This document shows positions 55,201 to 64,000 of a stretch of 64,000 bases of DNA, one piece after another. Each line of letters opens with the position of its first letter. The first letter of the stretch is position 1. Under the pieces are notes generated by a model, which searched no databases, had not been told where the DNA came from, and saw only the letters and a list, made by a program, of their open reading frames with translations. The translations under genes and the position numbers were made by a program. Source of the DNA: Owenia fusiformis (lineage: Eukaryota; Annelida; Polychaeta; Sabellida; Oweniidae); the NCBI GenBank assembly GCA_903813345.2, contig CAIIXF020000007.1:5771730-5835729 (forward strand). Reading direction: 5' to 3'.

Positions 55201-58200
55201 AATTTATGGCAATTTTGCCCCACTGCAACTTGGTTGAAGTTTGATATTTTTTCTAGTGATGAATTTTCACATTGATAATTGGTTTCAAAAACACACTACA
55301 TACTGTATTCTTTCATTTTATTGCAGAATAGAATGACACCATTAGTATGAAAGGTCCATAATCATACATGAATGAACCCCCCCCCAAAGTCTATAAGAAG
55401 TAGGCGTGGCACCAGACATGTACCACTTTGTAATTCATGAGTATAAAAACCTAATAAATAATGTTGATATTTATGTTACCATGTTTCCAGTGGTAGTTGA
55501 AGAAGCTCTCCTAAAAATATAATCATATAATAAATATATACATATAATATCATATAATATAAATATATTATCATGGAAACCATACATTTATGTTGCCATA
55601 GAAACAACCCCAGAGTGATGGCACTCAGAAGACTGCATATGATATCAAATGAAGCTTGAAAAAGAGATAAGTAATACAACATACTTTGACCCTGTCATTT
55701 AACCAACAGATGAAGCTGTAAAGTTCTTAAAACAGTCTATTTCAGTCCTCCTTAGTCCTTTTTGAAAAATTCACCTATATAATTTTGAAGCTGATATGTG
55801 GGTTCTGACTCTTCCGGATCTGTCATAGTTGGCCTCATCACATCAACAAGATCTTGTCGTAATATATTTGATGTGTACCAGTCTAGTTCTAGTACACAAG
55901 ATTTCAACCCATTGCCTCTGGGAGATGAGAGTACAGGCTTGTGTTACATACAAACTCTTCAATTACAGCCTGTGTTTCAGTTGTAATATTTGTAGATGAC
56001 CCAATACATTAATTGAATGCATCTTGGTATTTCTGGCTATTGAATAGCAGAGTTGGGGGCCTGGTTTTTCCTCATTGAACAAATGCACTAACACAATAAC
56101 AACCTGTGAGAATGGTGTATCATCAAGACTAGAAAATCTGTGTCTGGGGAATGTACAATAATGTTCTTTGACTGATCAAAACGTCTTCACATGTACTCAT
56201 CTTGGTGTCTGCTTCTTCTTGTATTGACAGTAGATTGTTATCAACATATGATCGGACATTTAGACCATCACTAGTGAGAATTTTGCACATGTAAAGCATA
56301 CTTTTCTGTTCTTCAGCTTGGCTGAGTACTTATCTGTTTGCCACTCGCAAAGGATAAGACTGTTTAGTTGGGTCTTGTTTTGGCTGTTCCTCAAAAATTC
56401 TTACCAATTCTTAGGGATTTGGTCCTTGGATCATGAAGGGTTTTGATGTTCCTCTTCTCATTCTCTCTGGTTCTTTTATTGAATCTATGTATTTGATAGC
56501 TGTCAGTTAAGAAATCTACCCTCTCTGACTTCAGTGGTAGCATGTCAAACACTTGCTCTGCCAGTTCTTCAAAGGTGGATAAACGCTGCACTAAGCTGTG
56601 ATAGATAGCATTACCATCATACAGTATATGTAGAATGATTCATCTTTTGCTGGTCTTGAAGGGTGATGTTGGGAGCAAGAGCATTTAGGAGTGTTGCTTT
56701 TGCTGCCTTCGCTGGCAGACCATCAGGAGACCCTAGCGCCCATGACATGACTAAGCGGATACTCTAAAACTTTCTTGTTCTCTTGAGATATAAGAACTAA
56801 CTGTCAAAAAACATTCCTTTCAGCTCTAAACTTGTCAGATGTTATCAGGATGTCCTTCTCGATTGTCACAAATGTCTTCATCTTTATTCTTTTCACTGGA
56901 TCTTGAAAACTTTTGGTGTCACTCACAAGTCTTTTTCAAATTCCACCTTGCCTCTGGATCTGACATGCAGTAGGTCTTCAGCTACATCTGGAACAGGTCG
57001 CATTCCTGATGATAGACAGTAGAGTTGATTATAGCATCTGTCTCAAAGGGGTCTAAAAAAGTTACCTATTGCGGCCCTTGCTTTTGAAACACCTTCAGAG
57101 CCTGCTATGTTTGCATGGTAGTAGGCATTTGGATTGGTGATAAATCCAATTACCCACCCCCTCAGATTTCGCACTCTGATTGATAGTCTGTTCAGTGGTT
57201 TGATCAACTGGCAAATGTAGTGCAGGTACTTGGGACCTGTTAACACTAAACCCAAGGTCTCTCAATCTGACATATTGTGCTGTTAGATATATAGCATAGT
57301 TGGGCTGGTCAATTGCGAAAAATAGTGGACATAGGTCTTGTAGACGCTCAACAGAGTAAGTGGAGGTCAAACTCATTCTCTGCTAGCTTGGATGAATCAT
57401 GATATTACATGACAATAATCTCTTGTGAGAGCATGGGGATTGGTAGCTGGCTGATAAACTTGTCTTACAAATTTCTTTGTAGCAACTCCAGGAAGATTTT
57501 GGGCACTCTGATTGATCTGTTATAATGGTTTCCAGTTAGCACACCTTCAAGAGATCCACGAGCATATATGCCAGCTTCAATGATGATCTCAGAGAAACCG
57601 TGAAAGCAAAGCCAATGAATCAATAGCCAGAAATACCAAAATGCATTCAATTAATGTATTGGGTCATCTACAAATATTACAACTGAAACACAGGATGTAA
57701 TTGAAGAGTTTGTGTGCAACACAAGCCTGTACTCTCATCTGAGTCATCTCCCAGAGGCAATGGGTTGAAATCTTGTGTACTAGAACTAGACTGGTGCACA
57801 TCAAATATATTACGACAAGATCTTGTTGATGTGATGAGGCCAGCTATGACAGATCCGGAAGAGTCAGAACCCATATATGAGCTTCAAAATTATATAGGTG
57901 AACTTTTCAAAAAGGACTGAGGAGAACTGAAATAGACTGGTTTAAGAACTTTACAGCTTCATATGTTGGTTAAATGACAGGGTCATAGTATGCTGTATTA
58001 CTTATCTCTTTCAAGCTTCATTTTTTGATATCATATGCAGTCTTCTGAGTGCCATCACTCTGGGGCCTATCACATAGCACGTTCTGCAAGCAAATGTAAA
58101 AGTATCACTATAGAATAGAGATGTGTCAGATATACTAGAATAGTATCTCATACAAATGTGAACTTCAAAGAATGTAAACCTGTACTAAGATATATATTCA

Positions 58201-61200
58201 GCCAATATAGTTTACTCATACATTTGTTGTTTTCTCTAAATGGCCAAATGAATAGTCAAATGAACAATAATTTCATTAAGCCTTGCGTTAACAGACCAAA
58301 GTTGTTTCTATGGCAACATAAATGTATGGTTTCCATGATAATATATTTATATATGATATTATTTTTAGGAGAGCTTCTTCAACTACCACTGGAAACATGG
58401 TAACATAAATATCAACATTATTTATTCGGTTTTTATTATACTCATAAATTACAAAGTGGTACATGTCTGGTGCCACGCCCACTTCTTATAGACTTTGGGG
58501 GGGGGGGGGGGTTCATTCATGTATGATTATGGACCTTTCATACTAATGGTGTCATTCTAATCTGCAATAAAATGAAAGAATACAGTTGTAGTGGGTTTTT
58601 GAAACCAATTATCAATGTGAAAATTCATCACTAGAAAAAATATCAAACTTCAACCAAGTTGCAGTGGGGCAAAATTGCCATAAATTGTCCAGCTCGGAAA
58701 CACATTTTCTTAGTTGCTATAGCAACCATTACTCCAAATAATCCCAAAGTTTCAATACAGCTCTGTGTTGACCCCAGGAAGGTTTTAAGATCTTTGAGAG
58801 ATACAGGACATTTGATTTTTGTATATATTTATTATATGATTATATTTTTAGGAGAGCTTCTTCAACTACCACTGGAAACATGGTAACATAAATATCAACA
58901 TTATTTATTCGGTTTTTATTATACTCATAAATTACAAAGTGGTACATGTCTGGTGCCACGCCCACTTCTTATAGACTTTGGGGGGGGGGGTTCATTCATG
59001 TATGATTATGGACCTTTCAACTAATGGTGTCATTCTAATCTGCAATAAAATGAAAGAATACAGTTGTAGTGTGTTTTTGAAACCAATTATCAATGTGAAA
59101 ATTCATCACTAGAAAAAATATCAAACTTCAACCAAGTTGCAGTGGGGCAAAATTGCCATAAATTGACCAGCTCGGAAACACATTTTCTTAGTTGCTATAG
59201 CAACCATTACTCCAAATAATCCCAAAGTTTCAATACAGCTCTGTGTTGACGCCAGGAAGGTTTTAAGATCTTTGAGAGATACAGGACATTTGATTTTTGT
59301 ATATATGGGACCACATGCACGAGGGCTTCGATCAAATTATTGGCTATTTCATTACCATAGTTCTGTTGCTATGGCAACATAAATATATGGTTTCCATGGT
59401 TATATATCTAGTTTTTTAAAGGAACTTCTTCAACTACCACTGGAAAGATGGTAACATAAATATCAACATTATTTATTGGGTGTTTAAACTTATGAATTAT
59501 AAACTGGTACATGTCTGGTGCCACGCCCACTTTTTTATAGACTTTGGGGGGTGGGTTCATTCATGTATGATTATGGACCTTTAATACTAATGGTGTCAAT
59601 TCTAATCTGCAATAAAATGAAAGAATACAGTTATAGTGTATTGTTGAAACCAATTAACAATGTGAAAATTCATCAATAGAAAAAATATCTAACTTCAACC
59701 AGGTTGCTACAGGCCAAAATTGCTGTAAATTGCCAGTTCGGAAACACATTTTCTTGGTTGCTATAGCAACCGTTATTCCAAATAATCCTAAACTTTCAAT
59801 ACATCTATGAGTTGACCCCAGGAAGGTACCCTGCAAGTTTCAGACACATATCTTTAATATTTAATAAAAGTTATTAAGAAAGAGTTGAGACCCCCTCGAA
59901 AATAAACTCGGTGGGTTTAAAACCTAGAAAAGCTATCCATAATGGTCGCTTTTTGGGCGTCAAAGTTCCAAATCATTAAATCTGACATGTTTCCCGAGAT
60001 AAATAATGTGGTTCAAATTTGCTCACTGACGGGCCCACCTTTGGCTACCATATGAGCCCCTAACAGGTTTTACTGTATATTATTAACAAATGTGAATGGC
60101 TATCTGAGTTGCAAACTTTTTGCATTATAAATATACAGGGTGTCCAATGATTTTTGTTTTTCACACATATAGATCCCATTTTTTACATACACTTCAGTGA
60201 GGGGGTCGCTATAGGAGACCATGTACAACTTGTTTGGTTATTGCAATATCTTTGTTCAGAGATATAATATTATTGCCATGTCTCTGCTCCAATAGACTAA
60301 AGACTTCCCCCTCTTATATAAAAATAATTTTCACAGGCCAATTCAAAGACTCTGAAATAATTAATAGGCCCGCGTAGGAATTGAAGGTTAATCCCATCAC
60401 AAAATATTTCGGAATATCGATTTCAACATGAATTTTAAACAAGAACCCTGAATTGAACAAGTGAAAGAATTTCTTACTTTCTTCCAAACTGGGAGTTTGT
60501 TCAGGAATGAAACAACATTTTCATCTAGAAAAGGAAATCTTGACTCTCTCCCATGATCAGTGATTATCCTGGAATGAATATACATCAAGTACATTGATTA
60601 TGTGAAATAGGCAGAAGATTAAATATACATACATGTATACACATTTACCCTAATGCAATGAATATACAATGATATTAGCAATGATAGGTTGAAATATCTG
60701 TTTTTATATTTCATAATACTGTGCAAATATTAAATAGGTTTATTTCATTAATATATTTCTCATGGCATAATAGACAATCATGCGACAGATCACTTTTTTT
60801 CATTTTATGTCTGCTTTCAATTCAATATTGTACAATCGATTAATCCTTTGCAATTACAAAGAACATACTGAATGCAGATTTTAATAAACTTTAACTGAAT
60901 CAAAGTTTATAAATAACAATGCGTATAAATATAGTCACAAACCTATCATCACGTCCAAGATTTCTGGCGGAAATTCTTTGAACCTCCATCTTTATTTCCT
61001 GCACAAGACCTGACCATCCACCAGTGTTGAATTTGCCCCTGTGTCTTGAGTAGCCAGCCAACTGCTCATCTGCCCCCATTCCAACCAAGATCACCTACAA
61101 CAATGTACATGTATCTCATGTCCTATAATGGGATTGTATCCAAATATTGACTACTGTAAAAATGAAATTAATGTCATCATGGTTAAACTGCCCTTCTCTC

Positions 61201-64000
61201 CCCTATTTAAAGAACAAGCATATGTGGTGACATATGTGGTGACATATGCAAAATGTCACCACATATGCCATTTGTTACAGACGCTGAACATCAAACACCT
61301 ACCACTGACCTCCGAATGTTGAACACCAACCACCAGACACAGTCTATATTATATAATGAAACAAATATATCTTAAGAATAAATTGTCAATAGTGAAAATG
61401 ATTGTTTTGAACCCAGCCCCTTGCAGTCTACATTGAATACACACCCTAGCTGGAGATACATATTCTATAGGTTCCCCTGGGTTATCTGAGTGTAGAATTC
61501 CATGACCCTTGGCTGCAAACCATATAGCACATCCTATACTATCATCCAGCACAGAACACAATGGGTGGACTAAGTCTCTAATTTGCCTTTCTCTCCTCTC
61601 TTGTAACTCAGCTTTTGTAACATTTACCTGGATTCAAAGAGCATTATCGTAAGAGTGTTGATGATCATATTGGAAATATGAGGTTCAGTTTTTTGTAGAG
61701 TTGAGTTCAAGCTCTTATCTTATTATAAAATTACAGCTGATAAGATGAATTGTTTTCATTTAACTGACAAACTTGCAATTGTATGGTTGGTCAGAACAGG
61801 GCTACAAGTCATGAAAGACCAGGCAATACATTCACTGGCATTGCTTAGGTTAAATTAAATTAGACAAACGGTGAATAAAGTTCCAAGTACATGTATAACC
61901 AACCAGTATTCACCATTCTTTTGGAATCTATTTCATTCACTGTTGGTCAAGTTTATATTCATGGCAAATGTCAACAGCTTAACACTGATATAATAAAACA
62001 AATATTTCATTCTTTCTTTGGAGAACATCTGTGGCATTTTCAGATGATGACATTCCATTAAACCTCTAAGCTTCCTGGAATATCACTTGGAACGATGCAC
62101 AGCTATTCACACAAACATAGTTTGAATATTTGTATAATACTTGCTCTGAGACTCCACTTATTTCTCAATTCAAAAATACATGTATATTGTATAGTGTACC
62201 TTGACGAAGTTCCAAGATCTATTTGGGTTTATCTTCTGTAATTCCTGAAGACCACTTAACCCTGTTATTCTGTCCGGGACAATGAACTGATCAGACTCAG
62301 GTGTTCTACAAGTAAAATAACAAGGAATTAACATACCATATGTTGCAGTCATCAACCGCCGAATGCAGTTACAGATGCAGGCCGCCGTAATAAAAAATGG
62401 AGACCATAACAATATGTTATCACTTTTAAAGGGTGACATTATTATAATTGCCATATTACATTTTGTACTCTTATCAGTCTAATTACTGAATTCACAAAAG
62501 TGGCCTTTCCCTGGTGTGTCTAAGCTAAATCAATCAATTTGCATTTCACTCCTCAATTTCACTGAATTTAAAGAGGAGTAACATGCAAAATGTCACCACC
62601 TGCCATTTGTTAAAGATGCCAACTCAGCCAACTGCTGATCACCATCCACAAAAAGTTGGAGACTATAACAATATGTCACCACGTGTGGTTGTGACATAAA
62701 AAAGAATTCAAACAGAATGATCAAAGATTATATTGGATCTAAAGTGGAAGAACTCAGACAACCAAGTACTCTTTTAAGCCTTACCTTTCTCCATGTTTCT
62801 GTTTCTGTTGCTTGCTTTGTCGTTCAAATGCAACATTTAACAGGTCTATTGGCTCATTTTTGTCCACATATCTGCAATAAAACAAACACATATAGTGTGA
62901 TATTTATGCACATGTAGCAGTGTTCAAAATTCACATATTCACAATTCTGGCCATTTTCATAAATTTTCTCATTTTCAAGTGGTTGCAAATGGATTTTCAG
63001 GTGGGTGCAAGCCTTTTTTTAAATCTCGGGGGGTGCACCCATTCACTTTAATGCTGAGAAGATAACTGAGTAGTATAACCAGTCTCATGTAATACCTTCT
63101 CTTAAGGAACCATTTCATCATGAAACAGTGTTTAAAATAACAAAATATTTTTATATTGGCTTCATAATAATATCAAAATGCTATCAAATAAACTCTACCT
63201 GTCCGCTAATGCTGTTATCATGATGGAATCTATACCTCCTGAGAATAGAATGGCCACTCTAGAATGACGACACTTTTCTTCATGTGACATGTTAAGCCTC
63301 ACTGTCATATTATCGCTACTATTATCACCACTAGCTGGATTCACTACCATTTGTTTTTTGATACAGTTTGAACACAATACTGGTTGTCGTTCAATTCTTG
63401 TTTTTATTGCATTTCCAAAAATGTTTATAAATTCCTCAGCTAATTTGTGGTCTTCAGCTGTGGATAAGTCCAATATACTTTGCGTTGAATCAATAGGGAG
63501 ATTCTCATTGGCCAATAATTTCAAGGCCTCTGATTGGTCAGCATCTGGTACAGTATCATTAAATTCCCTCAATGAAGTGTGGATGAAAACTTCAGATGAT
63601 TCATTCAGAAAATTAGAGGCTTTTGATACATCCTTCATCTCAATACTAGAATCTACATTATGACTAGCAGCATGACCAAATGAAACTGAAGGACTTACAT
63701 AAGGATAAAGCACTGTTCTAACTGAGTTAACTCCCGAATCATTAACACCTGCAAAAAGTGATATATTTGAAATTAATGTTTCTGGTGTTATTGATATTTT
63801 ATAGATGCCCGCTGCAGGTATTTCTTGCCAATCTTCTCCATATTGGTCCAGTTTGATAGAAGACAGACAGATTTCTGATGAACCTTGGGAGTGGTTCAGA
63901 AGTAAACTCCTTCGACCAAAAATGTCTCTCCCAAACCAGAGATTATTTTGTTTTTCCTGAAAACAAGATATGATGAACCACTTAGGATTTTTCAATGTTT
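46060..64000 (-). CDS. ASNSD1: ASNSD1-like gene, 3' part (asparagine synthetase domain protein)
   Basis: Seven exons are visible: 64000-63199 (left open at the window edge), 62871-62785, 62305-62200, 61627-61445, 61094-60943, 60568-60478 and 46251-46060. Borders are AG/GT and phases join. The protein shows [13 protein letters not shown] (end of the N-terminal glutaminase-like half), then [11 protein letters not shown] (the ATP-binding PP-loop of asparagine synthetase-type enzymes), [75 protein letters not shown] and [11 protein letters not shown]. The match to human ASNSD1 (from memory) runs to the C-terminus. The family's enzymatic activity is not well established. The N-terminus lies beyond the window. 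The last intron is 14.2 kb and full of nested mobile DNA. Confidence 0.95.
46550..46685. mobile_element. Possible small MITE, GC-rich island
   Basis: GATACAATGTAGATCCCGGCGGC at the left is imperfectly inverted at the right (GCCTGCCGAGATCACTGTATTAGATAC). The interior holds GAGACTGGCGCTATC and GCGGCGCCCC, much richer in GC than its surroundings. Confidence 0.55.
46690..47445. other. ASNSD1 last intron, no feature seen
   Basis: AT-rich intronic sequence between the small MITE and the outer mariner-like end. Confidence 0.4.
48090..49340. repeat. Tandem array of about 180-bp units in the left arm of P1
   Basis: About seven units contain AGGGGTGACCATATCTCACC, AACTTCCAAAATATGGAGCA and TGTCATAATATTACTAATAA. 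Units decay towards the centre of the palindrome. Confidence 0.93.
50400..51320. repeat. Tandem array of about 170-180-bp units in the right arm of P1 (inverted)
   Basis: Five or so units hold the inverse words GGTGAGATATGGTCACCCCT and TTATTAGTAATATTATGACA. Outer units are nearly identical and inner ones decayed, mirroring the left arm. Confidence 0.93.
51903..52208 (-). pseudogene. LINE C-terminal zinc-knuckle fragment
   Basis: An open frame of about 100 codons has [16 protein letters not shown], a CxxC..H pattern like the zinc-binding tail of LINE reverse transcriptases (zf-RVT type). No other part of the LINE is adjacent. It lies between P1 and the mariner-like remnant. Confidence 0.6.
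52280..52925. other. AT-rich intron segment
   Basis: No gene is seen. CCTTTAATTGACTC and CCTTTAACTGACTC words repeat near 52588-52650. Confidence 0.4.
52930..54208. mobile_element. GGAC-tract modular element, copy 3
   Basis: It has the same start (ATAACCAGAACAACGGCAACG), the same internal units (ACAGTGTGCCATGCTTAT, AAAATGGCGGCCATTTTTCA), the same GGAC/GTAC tract (54105-54165) and the same end (CTATATCCCTCCGAACTTCG then TTCGATGGGATAAT) as 30895-32244. The internal unit number and order differ. Confidence 0.87.
54825..55560. repeat. Tandem block of about 500-bp units in the left arm of P2
   Basis: GGCGTGGCACCAGACATGTA and TGTTACC.TGTTTCCAGTGG occur at about 54837 and 55403. The block TTCCTGGGGTCAACACA occurs at about 54543 and 55110. 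Confidence 0.85.
55742..57376 (-). pseudogene. Broken ORF of a repeated-gene family inside P2
   Basis: Minus-strand pieces in order are [16 protein letters not shown] and [18 protein letters not shown] (57376-57095), [15 protein letters not shown] with [13 protein letters not shown] (56591-56391), and a C-terminal piece [18 protein letters not shown] (inner left arm, ending about 55742). Frames change and stops intervene. The pattern (NYA..., DQ..EQT.N..AK..G, then TFEELA...DF..DSY) is, from memory, like a high-copy uncharacterised protein family in cnidarian and mollusc genomes. It could be the element's own gene. No function is claimed. Confidence 0.5.
58365..59530. repeat. Three tandem units of about 480-560 bp in the right arm of P2
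   Basis: CTTCAACTACCACTGGAAA followed by CCACGCCCACTTCTTATAG and a G-run occurs at about 58378, 58860 and 59428. The G-runs (58498-58511, 58981-58990) sit at the same place in successive units. Confidence 0.9.
60080..60477. other. ASNSD1 intron, right of the outer element
   Basis: ATACAGGGTGTCCAATGATT near 60133 resembles one end of a CAGGGTG-type element; no partner end was found. Confidence 0.45.
60478..60568 (-). CDS. ASNSD1: ASNSD1 exon (penultimate)
   Basis: Encodes (R)[19 protein letters not shown] and [11 protein letters not shown], ending in phase 0 at AAA|GTAAGA. Confidence 0.96.
60943..61094 (-). CDS. ASNSD1: ASNSD1 exon with [11 protein letters not shown]
   Basis: Encodes [19 protein letters not shown] through [11 protein letters not shown] plus two bases. 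GADE is a core motif of the synthetase domain. Confidence 0.97.
61215..61275. repeat. ACATATGTGGTGACATATG stem-loop
   Basis: GCATATGTGGTGACATATGT repeats and is then inverted as TGTCACCACATATGC. Related TGTCACCAC words occur at 62590 and 62683 in neighbouring introns. Confidence 0.65.
61445..61627 (-). CDS. ASNSD1: ASNSD1 exon with [11 protein letters not shown]
   Basis: 61 codons, [20 protein letters not shown] then [18 protein letters not shown], ending at AGG|GTGTGT. Confidence 0.96.
62200..62305 (-). CDS. ASNSD1: ASNSD1 exon with VPDRITGL
   Basis: Encodes [20 protein letters not shown] and [10 protein letters not shown]. Confidence 0.96.
62785..62871 (-). CDS. ASNSD1: ASNSD1 exon with PIDLLNVAF
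   Basis: Encodes [20 protein letters not shown] and a Gln/Lys-rich tail, QQKQKHGE. This is shorter than the variable insert in the human protein. Confidence 0.95.
63199..64000 (-). CDS. ASNSD1: ASNSD1 exon with SGGIDS, open at the window edge
   Basis: The frame runs from the window edge (KNPKWFIIS) through [13 protein letters not shown], a long variable linker rich in Ser and acidic residues, and [19 protein letters not shown] (SGGIDS at about 63226-63243). It ends at CAG|GTAGAG. A TTTTCAG at 63957 could be an acceptor, making the exon start at 63956. The upstream residues also resemble the family, so the exon may simply continue; both readings are in frame. Confidence 0.93.

Larger units (their letters stand above)
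54309..60060. mobile_element. Giant palindrome P2 (5.75 kb) with internal gene remnant
   Basis: Ends GGGGCTCATATGGTAGCCA and TGGCTACCATATGAGCCCC, with TA on both outer sides (54307-54308, 60061-60062). The left arm is 54309 to about 56045 and the right arm about 57615 to 60060. The right arm is longer because a block of about 500 bp is present three times there and twice on the left. The loop of about 1.57 kb carries degraded coding sequence. Confidence 0.9.
47452..60075. mobile_element. Mariner-like outer element, split by nested insertions
   Basis: The left TATACAGTAAAACCTG (47448-47463) and right CAGGTTTTACTGTATA (60064-60079) are perfect inverses, with TA at the outer flanks. The body survives as scattered pieces sharing AGTGAACACCTA words (47488-47510, 52198-52275, 54240-54308). 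Between the pieces sit palindrome P1, a LINE fragment, GGAC-tract copy 3 and palindrome P2. The nested reading is inference from these ends and pieces. Confidence 0.65.

Noticed and set aside
55798-57920. Mirror-image frames at 55798-55986 (plus) and 57677-57920 (both strands)
   Set aside because: They are the same sequence in the two arms of palindrome P2; only the minus-strand order through the loop makes a plausible gene remnant.
60130-60160. ACAGGGTGTCCAATG as start of a TIR element
   Set aside because: Only one end is visible and no partner or duplication could be located.
63289-63663. 124-codon plus-strand frame
   Set aside because: Antisense shadow of the long ASNSD1 exon.

Overview
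The window is metazoan nuclear DNA. It is AT-rich, with short exons bounded by GT..AG introns and very dense repeats; only eukaryotic gene families were recognised. The species cannot be fixed from the sequence; the repeat style fits a marine invertebrate, for example a mollusc (inference).

Two protein-coding genes are supported, both on the minus strand. The right end (46.06-64.0 kb) carries the 3' part of an ASNSD1-like gene (asparagine synthetase domain-containing protein 1), seven exons ending in a stop. The middle (20.75-40.68 kb) carries a complete 11-exon selenium-binding protein 1 / methanethiol oxidase gene (copy B). All phases join and the sum is 1500 nt, or 499 residues. At 8.16-14.70 kb lies a second set of SELENBP1 exons 2-6 (copy A), with intact splice sites but no recognisable exon 1 or exons 7-11 in the window. 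It is a tandem partial duplication, or a gene whose 3' half lies beyond the left edge. Intron sequence (introns 1, 5 and 6) is also shared between A and B.

The rest is mostly mobile and repetitive DNA. From left to right: a satellite-like array and CTAC minisatellite (0-1.5 kb); a decayed LINE (1.96-6.87 kb, minus) split by a DNA transposon; foldback and palindromic elements in and around copy A; minisatellites in intron 4 of both SELENBP1 copies whose unit contains the exon 5 splice acceptor; modular elements with GGAC tracts at 30.9, 38.2 and 52.9 kb; 30-bp and 39-bp minisatellites between the genes; and a 14.2-kb ASNSD1 intron. That intron holds two giant palindromes (4.2 and 5.75 kb), apparently inserted in one mariner-like element.

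The most striking signal is a group of five elements (1993-3927, 6914-7446, 14904-16682, 25025-25820, 26632-27923). They begin CAC and end GTG (CACGGTG or CACTGGTG; one right end is mutated), and each is flanked by a perfect 5-bp target duplication. One interrupts the LINE reading frame so that the empty site can be read directly. CAC-type heptamer ends with 5-bp duplications are the signature of the Transib/RAG transposon group, so these may be non-autonomous members of an RSS-like system. No transposase gene is visible here.
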